64,000 nucleotides of DNA from Denitratimonas sp037478135. GTDB taxonomy: Bacteria > Pseudomonadota > Gammaproteobacteria > Xanthomonadales > Xanthomonadaceae. The stretch spans positions 1 to 64,000 of the forward strand of contig NZ_JBBHDV010000005.1 of the NCBI RefSeq assembly GCF_037478135.1, given 5' to 3'. Made by a program: the position numbers and the translations under genes. Position 1 is the stretch's first letter. Each line of letters begins with the position of its first letter. Under the pieces are notes generated by a model, which saw only the letters and a program-made list of their open reading frames with translations, made no database searches and had not been told where the DNA came from. Below are positions 8,594 through 17,025 of this stretch, piece by piece.

Positions 8594-10131
8594 TAGTTGT
8601 ACCCCAGAATGCTCAGGAGTTCTCGGGCGGATAAGGCGATATCGTTATCACCTTTTGCCAAATGATTCAGTACATTCTTTCGCAGATCTTTATAGCCACT
8701 ACTGCCTCTAAACGAGGCCTTTAGTGTTCGCTCATGATCACCTAACCCAGGAGCATCCGATGATCTCCAGTCAAACAGTGCCAGGCTTTCGGCCAAGTTT
8801 GACATGAACTGAGATATCAATGGTTGACTACTTAATGAGGCGACTCTTTCTTTTACAACTTCTTGATATTTTTGCTCTTCGTCATGGTGGCCACCCCATT
8901 GTTGCAGGCTCAACTTATCGGAGTTGATATAGAACACATCATTGACAACCTGAAGAAAAACCCGAATACCTTGATCTTGGTTAATCAAGGATTTGGCCCC
9001 ATAGAATGCAGCATCGTCGTCGTCAAAGAGCGATGGCTCCTTTTGATTTCTCAGAGCTTTTGCCCAATCAGCATCGCATTCAGAAACGGCTTGCCGAATC
9101 ATTTTTCCAGAAAAAATGATAAATGCTGCCTGTTCGACTCTAGTCCAGGGAAGAACCATTTCGTGCTGACCGACAGGTGCTCCAAAAAGCCCACCTACTT
9201 TAACGCCAGGGCCTTCCCAACTTTTTATGAAAGAGCTAAGCAGGGATCTTATCCATGCAGCCTGAGCAACCATTTTCCCTTTGGTTCCTGACTCACCCAG
9301 CATGTTGATCCTGTGATACCAAGGGCTTTCGTCGCAAGACCAGAGAAGATCCACAATTTCCTGCGCCCTTGTCTCACGATAAATGGCATGGCCTTCAAAC
9401 TTTGTGAGCCATTCTTGTGTTCTAAGGAGTGGATACAAATCAAATGCCAAGCTAGCGTTGATCTTTTTCGGTTTGACATTGATCGTATAGAAAAGGTACG
9501 CCTGCCACTTTAGATCAAGACCAACAAAAGCTATTACCGGAAGTTCAAAGTCGCCCTCTAGATCCAAGTTATCAAATGCCCACAGTCTATGCTGGCCGTC
9601 AATAACTTCTATAGGGGGCAAGGTATTACTTCTCCAGCTCGGACCATCAAAGCCATCCGGGAGACAGACTGAAGAAAGACGACTATTTTCGTCATTTTGA
9701 ATTTTTATGAGGTCGTTGGCGCCAATCTTAGATCCTCGTCGCTCATCATTTTCTGTCAAAATGTTGACAACAATAGCGGTAGGCAACCATCCTGGTCGCT
9801 TTAGCTCGTCAAACTCCCCGGAGCTTCTTTTTTTCTCACTCAGATCCGACCAAGGATATCCGTATTGGATGAACTTCTTGATTTCTTCGGAGCGGGATAA
9901 CTCATGCTTTCGCTGAATGCCGTGGTCATCAGCTCCCTTGGCTCTTTGCGTTGTCCTAGGATAAATACCACTCAAAGCTTTGAGGTCTCTGGCAGACATG
10001 CTGAATTGGTAGAACCAATGCTGGGGTTCTGCGCCTCTTTCATTCTCGCCCCATTTAATATCATCCCAGCAATCCAACCACTGTCTGACTTTCAACGCTG
10101 GCACCGTGTGATTTTTTTTGGCATCAGACAT
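8593..10131 (-). CDS. DGQHR-domain (DndB-like) protein
   Basis: A 512-residue protein carrying the DGQHR motif at about residues 178-182, with the preceding 'PPIEVI' and following 'RLWAF' typical of the domain, and downstream 'TINVKPKKIN'. The domain is best known from DndB, the regulator of phosphorothioate DNA modification, and from related genes in other DNA-modification loci. No dndC, dndD or dndE gene is present here, so phosphorothioation is not implied. The start overlaps the end of hsdS by 8 bp and the stop overlaps the next ATG. AT-rich codon use sets it apart from hsdS. A role in controlling or guiding the neighbouring methylase is the most economical inference. Confidence 0.8.
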   Translation of the reverse strand: MSDAKKNHTVPALKVRQWLDCWDDIKWGENERGAEPQHWFYQFSMSARDLKALSGIYPRTTQRAKGADDHGIQRKHELSRSEEIKKFIQYGYPWSDLSEKKRSSGEFDELKRPGWLPTAIVVNILTENDERRGSKIGANDLIKIQNDENSRLSSVCLPDGFDGPSWRSNTLPPIEVIDGQHRLWAFDNLDLEGDFELPVIAFVGLDLKWQAYLFYTINVKPKKINASLAFDLYPLLRTQEWLTKFEGHAIYRETRAQEIVDLLWSCDESPWYHRINMLGESGTKGKMVAQAAWIRSLLSSFIKSWEGPGVKVGGLFGAPVGQHEMVLPWTRVEQAAFIIFSGKMIRQAVSECDADWAKALRNQKEPSLFDDDDAAFYGAKSLINQDQGIRVFLQVVNDVFYINSDKLSLQQWGGHHDEEQKYQEVVKERVASLSSQPLISQFMSNLAESLALFDWRSSDAPGLGDHERTLKASFRGSSGYKDLRKNVLNHLAKGDNDIALSARELLSILGYN

Positions 10132-11401
10132 GACGTGAATTCTCCTTATTAAAACGTGATAATCTGGTTCGACCTGTCAGCAGTTCCTGCATCATAGCTT
10201 GCTTGAGGGCGCGGGTCTTGGTGCGACGAGTTTCCAGGGAGGTGATTTCAGTGTCCATGTCGCTGAGGATGGTGGCGATGGCGGCTTGTTCCTCCTCCTC
10301 AGGAATATAGACTTCAATTTCAGCCAGCGCTTTTGCACTGATGTGCACAACAGCATCGCCCTGCCCAAAGCTGGCTTTCTGACTGACCAGATTCGGGGTA
10401 TTGCAGTAGTACCCCATAAACATGGGGTCAGCTTCACTCAGTCTGAGAATCACTATATCGCCGCCTGCATACGCTTCTTCGTCGTCAATGAACACAGCAC
10501 ATTTTCCGATTTCTTCCTTTGTCTCTCCAGAGCAAGCGAACAGAATGTCTCCTGCTCTGATTCGGGTGGCTGATTGTGCAACTTCTTTAGAAATGTATGA
10601 ATTGAACGAGCGGATTACATCATGATGGTGCGTATACAGCTCACCATAGCGAATGCAAGGCAGCACACCGCTCTGTGCTTCATCTTTGCGTACACCAGAA
10701 CCTTTCATAAATATTCCGAGATCACCCAACCGCTTCACTTCCCACTCTCCCCAGAACCCCGGCAGGCGGGTTTGACCGGTGAGGAGTTGCTGCATGGTGG
10801 CCTGTTTGATGGCGCGCTTTTTGACGATCAGGCGATCCAGTCCGTCCAGCAGCGCGTCCATGTCGCTGAGGGCGGTGGCGATGGCGTCCTGCTCCTCAAT
10901 TGGCGGAATCTGGATATTTAACCCTGACAGCGTTGCCTGATTCAGGTTGATCATTGTCGAACCGACGGACGCATCCTCAATGGCTTTGATCGCTACGGTA
11001 CTTGACAGTATTCGCTGCAAGAAACTTGGGTGATCTAGTCGAGGACGAATGAGCATGGAACCTGTGCCACACATCCAGCCTGCATGCCCTTCATCCACGA
11101 CAGCGCATCGCCCCATATCGCCGCGCCTACCGATGATGATTTCACCAGGCTTCATGCGAAAGTCAGTCAAACGCCGGCCAGCTTCTTCGGAAACAGACAT
11201 CGTCACAATAGGAGTTATCCGACCATCATTGATGTGCATCGGGTTAATTACAGGAATGCCCCCATCTATATAGTCAGATTGGTGTAGTGTGCTGCCAAAT
11301 GGTCCGGTTTTAAAACTTGCACGCGTGCCTAACGGTTCGACATCCCAATCCTCCGGAATCACCCCCACTTCCGTTTGCTTATACCCCGGCTTCACTTCCA
11401 T
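10124..11401 (-). CDS. hsdS: Type I restriction enzyme, specificity subunit HsdS
   Basis: A 425-residue two-domain specificity subunit. Two target-recognition domains are each followed by a conserved helix ending alike: 'LSDMDALLDGLDRL...QQLLTGQTRL' near residue 200 and 'LSDMDTEITSLETR...QELLTGRTRL' at the C-terminus. This internal duplication is the hallmark of HsdS, in which each half reads one part of a bipartite target. It overlaps hsdM by 10 bp and the DGQHR gene by 8 bp. The recognition sequence cannot be predicted by eye. Confidence 0.95.
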   Translation of the reverse strand: MEVKPGYKQTEVGVIPEDWDVEPLGTRASFKTGPFGSTLHQSDYIDGGIPVINPMHINDGRITPIVTMSVSEEAGRRLTDFRMKPGEIIIGRRGDMGRCAVVDEGHAGWMCGTGSMLIRPRLDHPSFLQRILSSTVAIKAIEDASVGSTMINLNQATLSGLNIQIPPIEEQDAIATALSDMDALLDGLDRLIVKKRAIKQATMQQLLTGQTRLPGFWGEWEVKRLGDLGIFMKGSGVRKDEAQSGVLPCIRYGELYTHHHDVIRSFNSYISKEVAQSATRIRAGDILFACSGETKEEIGKCAVFIDDEEAYAGGDIVILRLSEADPMFMGYYCNTPNLVSQKASFGQGDAVVHISAKALAEIEVYIPEEEEQAAIATILSDMDTEITSLETRRTKTRALKQAMMQELLTGRTRLSRFNKENSRHV

Positions 11402-14223
11402 GTCGCCCCCATCTTTTTCAGGTGCGCTGCCACCTTGGTGCTGAGGGCAGCCACTTCATCTTCCAACTTCGGCAGCGGCGTTTCGTAGCGTTCGGCAAGT
11501 TCACGGATACGCTGGGCGAGGGTTTGGGAGATGCGATCCAGCTCTTGCTGCACGTAGCCTTGCAGGCGGGCCAGCCATTTGTCTTGCACCACCAGCGTTT
11601 TGACCTTGGCTTCGCTGAGGGTGGCGTAATGGTTGTGGGCTTGCTGGTCGAGTTCTGATTGCAGCGTTTTGACGGCCTTTTTCAGTGCAGCTTCCTGCTC
11701 GGAGAGACGCAGCCAAGTGTCTAGAACCTCCAGTTCTTCGGTTTCCTGCGCATCAGCTGAAGGCGCTGGATTCCCGCGTGCGCGGGAATGACGGGCTTTA
11801 TAGGCTGGGTCTATCTCTTTGATGCGGTCTTTCACCTGCGCGGCGTTGATCTTGTCGAAGCCTGCAAAGGCGCCGTCATCGCTGCCGTGTTCTTCCTCCA
11901 GTTCGGCGACCTGGCTAGCAATGCTTTCAAGCTCAGCCTGTTTTGCCTCCAGTTCGGCCTGTTTGGCGGCGAAGTAGCGGGCGACGATATAGCGCTTGGG
12001 CAGCAGGTCGCAGGTCCAGCCCTTGTCACGGGTTTTGCCTCTCTTGTCGATTTCCACAATGCGTCGGGGTAGCGCCACCCAGCCATCAGCAGCAATCAGG
12101 TAGGCATCGTCCTGCATGGTCTCGGCCCAGTAGTCCATCAGGTGCTGGTAGATGTCGTAGGGGTCGAGCAGTGGCGCGGCCTGGAAGGTGGCAAGCAGGG
12201 TTTCGGACACCTGCGCGATCAGCGTCTTGGGTTTGTCGCCGGGCTGGATGCCGGTGAGCAGGGGCATGACGGCCTGCTGCCATTTGCCGAACAGGGTTTC
12301 GACCTTGCTGCGGAATTGCTGGAACTGCGGGTGGGCGAGGATGATGGAACGCACTTCGGCCATCGGCTGGCGCAGCCGCGCATAACCGGGACGCTCGGCC
12401 TCGAACAGGGCATAGCGCAGGGCGGGCATTTCCTGCCAGTCAGCGGAGAAGGCGTCGATGTCGCGTTCGGGGATGCCGCCGTTGAGGTGGGCGTCGATGT
12501 CGTGCAGGTCTTCCGGCTCGCTGCTGTCGATGTAGCGCGGCAGGTTGAGGTTGTAGTCGTTCCTGTCACTGGCGATTTCATCCAGCGGCACCATGCGGGC
12601 ATAGCGCGGCACGTCTACGCCACGGCGGAAGGCATCGACGATGCGGTGGATGTCCTGCTCGCGCAGTCGGTTCTTGGGACCGTCCTTGATGAAGCCTTTG
12701 CTGGCGTCGATCATGAAGATGCCCTTGCGGGCGCTGGCGTTTTCCTTGTCCAGCACCAGGATGCAGGCGGGGATGCCGGTGCCGTAGAACAGGTTGGCAG
12801 GCAGGCCGATGATGCCCTTGAGGATGCCGGAGCGCACCAGTTGCCTGCGGATATGAGCTTCCGCATTGCCACGGAACAGCACGCCATGCGGCAGGATGAT
12901 GGCACCCTTGCCGGTGGTGGCCTTCATGCTGCGGATGACATGCAGCAGGTAGGCATAGTCGCCCTGTTTGGCGGGCGGTTCGCCCCAGGCGAAACGATGG
13001 TACGGGTCGTTGGCCGGGTTGAGACCGGTGGACCATTTCTTGTCGGAAAATGGCGGATTGGCAACCACGTAGTCGTAGGCGCGCAGTTGTTCACCGTCCT
13101 TGAACTTGGGGTTCACCAGCGTGTCGCCGCTGAGGATGGTGGCATCGGGAAAGTCATGCAGGATCATGTTCATCCGGGCCAGGCCAGCGGTGGTGACGTC
13201 CTTTTCCTGCCCTTCCAGAGTGATCCGGCGTCCGGCTTCGGCGGCGACTTTCAGCAACAACGATCCTGAACCGCAGGTCGGGTCATACGCGGTGGTTGAG
13301 GCGCGGGTGTTGGCGTGCGAGATGCCAATCACCTGGGCAATGATGCGGCTGACTTCGGCCGGGGTGTAGAACTGGCCTTTGCTCTTGCCGGAATCCTGCG
13401 CGAAGTGGCGCATCAGGTATTCGTAGGCATCGCCAAGCAGGTCATCGTTGTCGGCGCGGTTGTTGGCGAAGTTCAGCTCGGGCTTTTCGAAGATGGCGAT
13501 CAGGTTGCCCAGCCGTTCGACCATGGCCGAACCTTCGCCCAGCTTGTTGGGGTCGTTGAAATCAGGGAAGTCGCTGCGTGCCAGCTTGGTGTTGGCGTCG
13601 ATCAGCTTCTGGATGACCTGGGTGTTGATCCTGTCACCGATGTCGGCCTTGCCCTTAAGTTTCACCATATCCTTGAACGATGCACCGGGCGGGATAACCA
13701 CGGGCGGGGCGAAGTCGTCGCTGTCACCGTACTTGTCGCTGATGTACTTGATGAACAGCATGAACAACACGTAGTCCTTGTACTGGCTGGCGTCCATGCC
13801 GCCGCGCAGCTCGTCGCAGGAGGCCCAGATGGAGCTGTAGAGGTCGGATTTCTTGACCACGCCGTTGCGTGGGGCAAGTGTCTTGGCAGTAGGGGTAGCA
13901 GTCGCTCGGTTCCTCGATGACGAATCTGCTTTCGTCCTTGTCTTCAGGTATGGCACGGAGGCTTCGTGCACTTCCAACGATGTCGCTGATTCTTTGTTGG
14001 CCGTATAGGCTGTCATAGCCAGTGCAACCGAACCGCCGCGCCCTCGACCGGGAATGATCCGCCCCTCCTCGATCAGTTGCTGCTTGATGCTGTCATAAGT
14101 GGATTCCTGCCATCCCAACGCCTCCCGGAGCCGCTGATTCCCAGCGGAACCTCCTACGGCTTCGAGCTTGCTGATAAAGCGGTCAGTCTTCTGTTCGGTG
14201 CTTGTCACTTCAATATCCATCAT
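11392..14223 (-). CDS. hsdM: Type I restriction enzyme, M subunit HsdM
   Basis: An N6-adenine methyltransferase subunit of about 943 residues. An N-terminal helix-turn-helix-like segment (residues ~15-65) precedes the HsdM helical domain. SAM motif I 'DPTCGSG' is at ~314-320, 'GQFYTPAEV' at ~283-291 and catalytic NPPF at ~389-392. A long coiled C-terminus follows. The frame stays open to 14358, but that upstream part is an out-of-frame reading of a decayed hsdM relic, so I start at the double ATG 14223/14220; no strong ribosome-binding site is visible. The C-terminal coding region holds an in-frame palindromic repeat (11767-11795). First gene of the R-M operon. Confidence 0.9.
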   Translation of the reverse strand: MMDIEVTSTEQKTDRFISKLEAVGGSAGNQRLREALGWQESTYDSIKQQLIEEGRIIPGRGRGGSVALAMTAYTANKESATSLEVHEASVPYLKTRTKADSSSRNRATATPTAKTLAPRNGVVKKSDLYSSIWASCDELRGGMDASQYKDYVLFMLFIKYISDKYGDSDDFAPPVVIPPGASFKDMVKLKGKADIGDRINTQVIQKLIDANTKLARSDFPDFNDPNKLGEGSAMVERLGNLIAIFEKPELNFANNRADNDDLLGDAYEYLMRHFAQDSGKSKGQFYTPAEVSRIIAQVIGISHANTRASTTAYDPTCGSGSLLLKVAAEAGRRITLEGQEKDVTTAGLARMNMILHDFPDATILSGDTLVNPKFKDGEQLRAYDYVVANPPFSDKKWSTGLNPANDPYHRFAWGEPPAKQGDYAYLLHVIRSMKATTGKGAIILPHGVLFRGNAEAHIRRQLVRSGILKGIIGLPANLFYGTGIPACILVLDKENASARKGIFMIDASKGFIKDGPKNRLREQDIHRIVDAFRRGVDVPRYARMVPLDEIASDRNDYNLNLPRYIDSSEPEDLHDIDAHLNGGIPERDIDAFSADWQEMPALRYALFEAERPGYARLRQPMAEVRSIILAHPQFQQFRSKVETLFGKWQQAVMPLLTGIQPGDKPKTLIAQVSETLLATFQAAPLLDPYDIYQHLMDYWAETMQDDAYLIAADGWVALPRRIVEIDKRGKTRDKGWTCDLLPKRYIVARYFAAKQAELEAKQAELESIASQVAELEEEHGSDDGAFAGFDKINAAQVKDRIKEIDPAYKARHSRARGNPAPSADAQETEELEVLDTWLRLSEQEAALKKAVKTLQSELDQQAHNHYATLSEAKVKTLVVQDKWLARLQGYVQQELDRISQTLAQRIRELAERYETPLPKLEDEVAALSTKVAAHLKKMGATWK
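11767..11795. repeat. Palindromic repeat unit inside hsdM
   Basis: ATTCCCGCG-TG-CGCGGGAAT (11770-11789) is a perfect 9-bp-arm palindrome, with flanks matching the widespread intergenic 'TGGATTCCCGC...GGGAATGACGGG' repeat. It is read in frame within hsdM as 'RHSRARGNPA', in a hydrophilic linker of the C-terminal region. It appears to be a repeat insertion tolerated by the protein. Confidence 0.75.
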
Positions 14224-14460
14224 TGTTGCCGGTCTGTTTTTTGGACACCGGCTCTTTGTTATCTGCATCGTTTGGCATGTCTTGCCTTTTGACCTTCTTG
14301 GTATCCACGCCGTCCACGTTGAACGGCGGATTGACCATGACGAAATCGCAACGGTCAATCAATGACTGGCTCTGGTCGTAAAAGGTATTCAGTGGCAGTG
14401 AGCTTGGAGTTGGCGACCGATTGCCCCAGGTCGCTTTCGAGTCGCTGGATGTTCATGGGG
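14218..14460 (-). pseudogene. Frameshifted remnant of a second hsdM
   Basis: From the ATG near 14458 the minus strand reads 'MNIQRLESDLGQSVANSKL' and then hits a stop. The adjacent frame continues 'YDQSQSLIDRCDFVMVNPPF' and 'NVDGVDTKKVKRQDMP'. These pieces match the catalytic NPPFN region of a different branch of type I M subunits, broken by at least one frameshift and lacking both ends. It overlaps the start of the intact hsdM, so that operon apparently landed in or replaced an older R-M locus. Confidence 0.7.
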
Positions 14461-14480
14461 TGATTTGTTGTTCGTCTGTT

Positions 14481-15218
14481 CTATTCATCCAGCGCCGACA
14501 CGGAATCCATCAAGTATCCCGCGACATAGACACCATCAAATCCAAGCCTTCGGGTTTCATCTGCGTACTGACGGCGGTACTCGGCAACGACCGCAGGGAA
14601 CGCCTGCCCAGGGCACCGGTTTGCATCCAGTAGCAGGACAAGGCCTTGCCGTGCCTCTGGCTCAATCTTGCCAACCTTCTTCTGCACGGCATCCCACATC
14701 ATTTGCGCAGCCTGGCCGAGACTCAGGGATGCTGTGTACTCGCCCGTTGCACCGAGTTCACGCCAGATTTGAGGGTCTACGATGGCCCGGACGACTTGGA
14801 TTTTCAGTGTCGCGCCAGCGTTCGCGCCGACACCTTCGGCAACAGCATCGGTATGTGCCGCAGAGCTTTCTGATGGTTCCCCCCACTTGATCTGCTCTCG
14901 ATTCAACCATTGCACCAGGTTTCGGGCGACCCCCATGGTGTCCTGCTCCCCCTGAGGGCTTACTCCTCGAATCCGATGCTCGACCTGATCACCCCTGATG
15001 TCACCAGAGGATGCCGTGCCCTGACGTTCCGACTCGGAGTAACCCACGGTGACCCCGTCGCGTTTAGCTTGCCCGGCGAAGTGCGAGCTGAGCTCTACAG
15101 TGTCGGCCAAGTGCACGGAGTAGTGCCGTAGGATTGAGCCGCAATTGGCGCATGGCACGCGGTCGGCAAATGGTGAGTCATCAGGCACTTCAGCATGGCA
15201 TTGGGCACACGTAACCAT
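14481..15218 (-). CDS. Zinc-ribbon protein of unknown function
   Basis: A 245-residue soluble protein. It starts 'MVTCAQCHAEV', and with 'VPCANCGS' about 20 residues later this gives a CxxC...CxxC zinc ribbon. The C-terminal half ('LLLDANRCPGQAF', 'VYVAGYLMDSVSALDE') resembles no family I can name, but the LLLDA/Asp-rich strands could form a nuclease-like or Rossmann-like core. I took the ATG at 15218 because the zinc ribbon begins there. It sits upstream of the R-M operon, on the same strand, with the hsdM relic between. A defence role is possible from position only. Confidence 0.65.
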   Translation of the reverse strand: MVTCAQCHAEVPDDSPFADRVPCANCGSILRHYSVHLADTVELSSHFAGQAKRDGVTVGYSESERQGTASSGDIRGDQVEHRIRGVSPQGEQDTMGVARNLVQWLNREQIKWGEPSESSAAHTDAVAEGVGANAGATLKIQVVRAIVDPQIWRELGATGEYTASLSLGQAAQMMWDAVQKKVGKIEPEARQGLVLLLDANRCPGQAFPAVVAEYRRQYADETRRLGFDGVYVAGYLMDSVSALDE

Positions 15219-15371
15219 GCGGTGAGTGTAGCGGATAGTCGCCTCCCCCCCGCGTTCCCAAGGCCGTGTTGACCGCACTGCCCGAACGGCATCACGTGGC
15301 GTACCACTCCTGATGATCCAGAGGCTGCGCAGGCTGATGTTCGGCTGCGACAGATCAGGCAGTCTCGCGCC

Positions 15372-15497
15372 TCAAAACAGGAACTCACGGAACGCGAGGA
15401 GGTACGGAATCAGCACCACCAGATAGAGTACCAATCCCTTGCGCATGGCCTCGGCAATGCCCGTGGCTATCTCAATGTCATCCTTACACGATGGCGA
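15372..15497 (-). pseudogene. C-terminal tail of a membrane protein cut by IS3
   Basis: Forty-one codons end at a TGA (15372-15374) and are open right up to the IS3 terminus at 15498. They include a hydrophobic segment 'GLVLYLVVLIPYLLAF' preceded by basic residues, typical of a C-terminal transmembrane anchor. The upstream part is not found on the far side of the IS, so the gene was truncated rather than simply interrupted. Family not recognised. Confidence 0.5.
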
Positions 15498-15536
15498 TGA
15501 ACCGCCCCGGCTTTCTTGGAGGCTATTTGGTTTGAG

Positions 15537-16433
15537 TCAGGCCGCCATGGCCTGACCGGTGTGTTGCCGATAGTAAGCCACTTCGGCTTCCGCTGGCGGG
15601 ACATGCCCGATCGGCCCCAGCAGTCGCTTGTGGTTGTACCAGTGCACCCAGTCCAGCGTGGCCAGTTCCACCTGCTCGCGGTTGCGCCATGACCGTCGAT
15701 GGATCACCTCGGCCTTGTACAGCCCATTGATCGTCTCGGCCAGCGCGTTGTCGTAGCTGTCGCCCACACTGCCCACCGACGGTTCGATCTCAGCCTCGGC
15801 CAGCCGTTCGCTGTAGCGGATGCTCAGGTATTGCGAGCCCCGGTCGGAGTGGTGGATCAGTTGGCCGTCCGGCTGCCGCGCATGCAGCGCCTGATCCAGC
15901 GCATCAAGCACGAAGTCCGTGCTCATCGATGTGGACGCCTTCCAGCCCACGATCCGACGCGCGTACACGTCGACCACGAAGGCCACGTACACCATGCCCT
16001 GCCAGGTCGACACATAGGTGAAGTCGCTCACCCACAGCACGTTCGGCTGGTCGGCATGGAACTGCCGGTTCACCCGATCCAGCGGGCATGGCAGCGCGGT
16101 GTCGCCGACCGTGGTCTTCACCGGCTTGCCCCGGACGACGCCTCGCAGCCCCAGCCGTCGCATCAGCCGCTCCACCGTGCAACGCGCCACCTGCCAGCCT
16201 TCCCGCAACAACTGCTTCCAGACCTTCTTCGACCCGTACACCTGCTTGTTCTCCTCCCACACCCGGCGAACTTCCTCTTCCAGCGCACGATCCCGCCACC
16301 ACCGGTTCGGGCGCGCTTCCGGATCGGTCTCCCGGGCCGCATGGCTGTAGTAGGTCGACGGAGCGATCTGAAGCACCCGGCAGATCGGCTCGACTCCGTA
16401 GGCGTGACGATGGTCGCCCACGAACCTGGTCAT
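15537..16433 (-). CDS. IS3-family transposase OrfB (DDE catalytic part)
   Basis: A 298-residue rve-type integrase core. The DDE residues sit in 'VLWVSDFTYV', 'IHHSDRGSQY' and 'DNALAETINGLYKAEV'; an HTH_21-type region ('YGSKKVWKQLLREGW') precedes them. It overlaps orfA by 4 bp (ATGA), where a -1 programmed frameshift normally makes the OrfAB transposase. No frame defects are seen, so the element may still be active. Confidence 0.9.
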   Translation of the reverse strand: MTRFVGDHRHAYGVEPICRVLQIAPSTYYSHAARETDPEARPNRWWRDRALEEEVRRVWEENKQVYGSKKVWKQLLREGWQVARCTVERLMRRLGLRGVVRGKPVKTTVGDTALPCPLDRVNRQFHADQPNVLWVSDFTYVSTWQGMVYVAFVVDVYARRIVGWKASTSMSTDFVLDALDQALHARQPDGQLIHHSDRGSQYLSIRYSERLAEAEIEPSVGSVGDSYDNALAETINGLYKAEVIHRRSWRNREQVELATLDWVHWYNHKRLLGPIGHVPPAEAEVAYYRQHTGQAMAA

Positions 16434-16753
16434 GGCTTGAAGCGGCGGTCGAGCTCCGCTTGGGCAAAATACGCCGACGCCTTGCGCAGGATCTCGTTGG
16501 CCTGCCGCAGTTCCCGAACCTCGCGTTCCAGCGCCTTCATCCGCACTCGCTCGTCCGTGGTCAGACCCGGACGCAACCCCTGGTCACGCTCGGCCCGCCG
16601 CACCCAGTTGCACAGCGTCTGCGCGGTGCAACCGATCTTGCTGGCAATCGACGCGATCGCCGCCCACTGCGAACTGTGCTGATCCTGGTGCTCCAGCACC
16701 ATCCGGACCGCTCGCTCCCGCACTTCCGGGGAATACTTCACTGGCTTGTTCAT
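16430..16753 (-). CDS. IS3-family OrfA (helix-turn-helix)
   Basis: A 107-residue OrfA with an N-terminal helix-turn-helix ('CTAQTLCNWVRRAE') and a leucine-zipper-like coil ('ALEREVRELRQANEILRKAS') that mediates multimerisation. It binds the IS ends and contributes the N-terminus of the OrfAB fusion transposase. Confidence 0.9.
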   Translation of the reverse strand: MNKPVKYSPEVRERAVRMVLEHQDQHSSQWAAIASIASKIGCTAQTLCNWVRRAERDQGLRPGLTTDERVRMKALEREVRELRQANEILRKASAYFAQAELDRRFKP

Positions 16754-16803
16754 GACTCCATCCTCTCAAGATTTGGAGCCTCCAGGAATCCCAAGCCGGT
16801 TCA

Positions 16804-17025
16804 TTGGGGCGGTTGAGAATTATCCCCATCACTCATGTGTCAAGCACATGCTCAGGTCGTTGACAAGTGTTCGTTCACGTGATACATATTTTTACAATTC
16901 ACCGTCTATAGCGGTTGTAGTCCGCCCACATTTGAATGCACTTACATCCAGCGGTCTCTGGTTAAAAGTAATATCTTTGTCTGGCCAGCGGGATATAATT
17001 TTTATTATTCATAATAAGGATGCCT
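16804..17025 (+). promoter_or_regulatory. AT-rich leader with promoter for peptide cluster
   Basis: No gene is seen between the IS and the first precursor. A consensus -10 box TATAAT is at 16994-16999, about 27 bp before the precursor ATG. I could not find a -35 box at ideal spacing; TTTGTC at 16976-16981 is closer than usual. AAGGA at 17016-17020 lies 5 nt before the ATG at 17026 and decides that start over the ATG at 17020. Confidence 0.55.

Larger units (their letters stand above)
15498..16803 (-). mobile_element. IS3-family insertion sequence, complete, 1,306 bp
   Basis: The imperfect 27-bp terminal inverted repeats begin TGAACCG and end GGAGGCT (15498-15524 and 16777-16803, inverted). 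They enclose overlapping orfA and orfB. No 3-4 bp target duplication is visible (GCGA on the left, TTGG on the right), suggesting that the flanks recombined after insertion. The transposase-3' end of the same element, 73 bp long, recurs in the same orientation at 20458-20530. Confidence 0.85.

Noticed and set aside
8593..10131. Phosphorothioate (Dnd) system, from the DndB-like DGQHR domain
   Set aside because: No dndA, dndC, dndD or dndE and no dndFGH genes are nearby; DGQHR alone does not define Dnd.
12142..13269. Plus-strand frame of 375 codons within hsdM
   Set aside because: It is the reverse of the catalytic region of hsdM, which carries clear methylase motifs on the minus strand.
14224..14358. 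Extended N-terminus of hsdM starting at 14358
   Set aside because: These codons are an out-of-frame reading of the hsdM relic ('DFVMVNPPF' in the neighbouring frame), so they are unlikely to be part of the protein.
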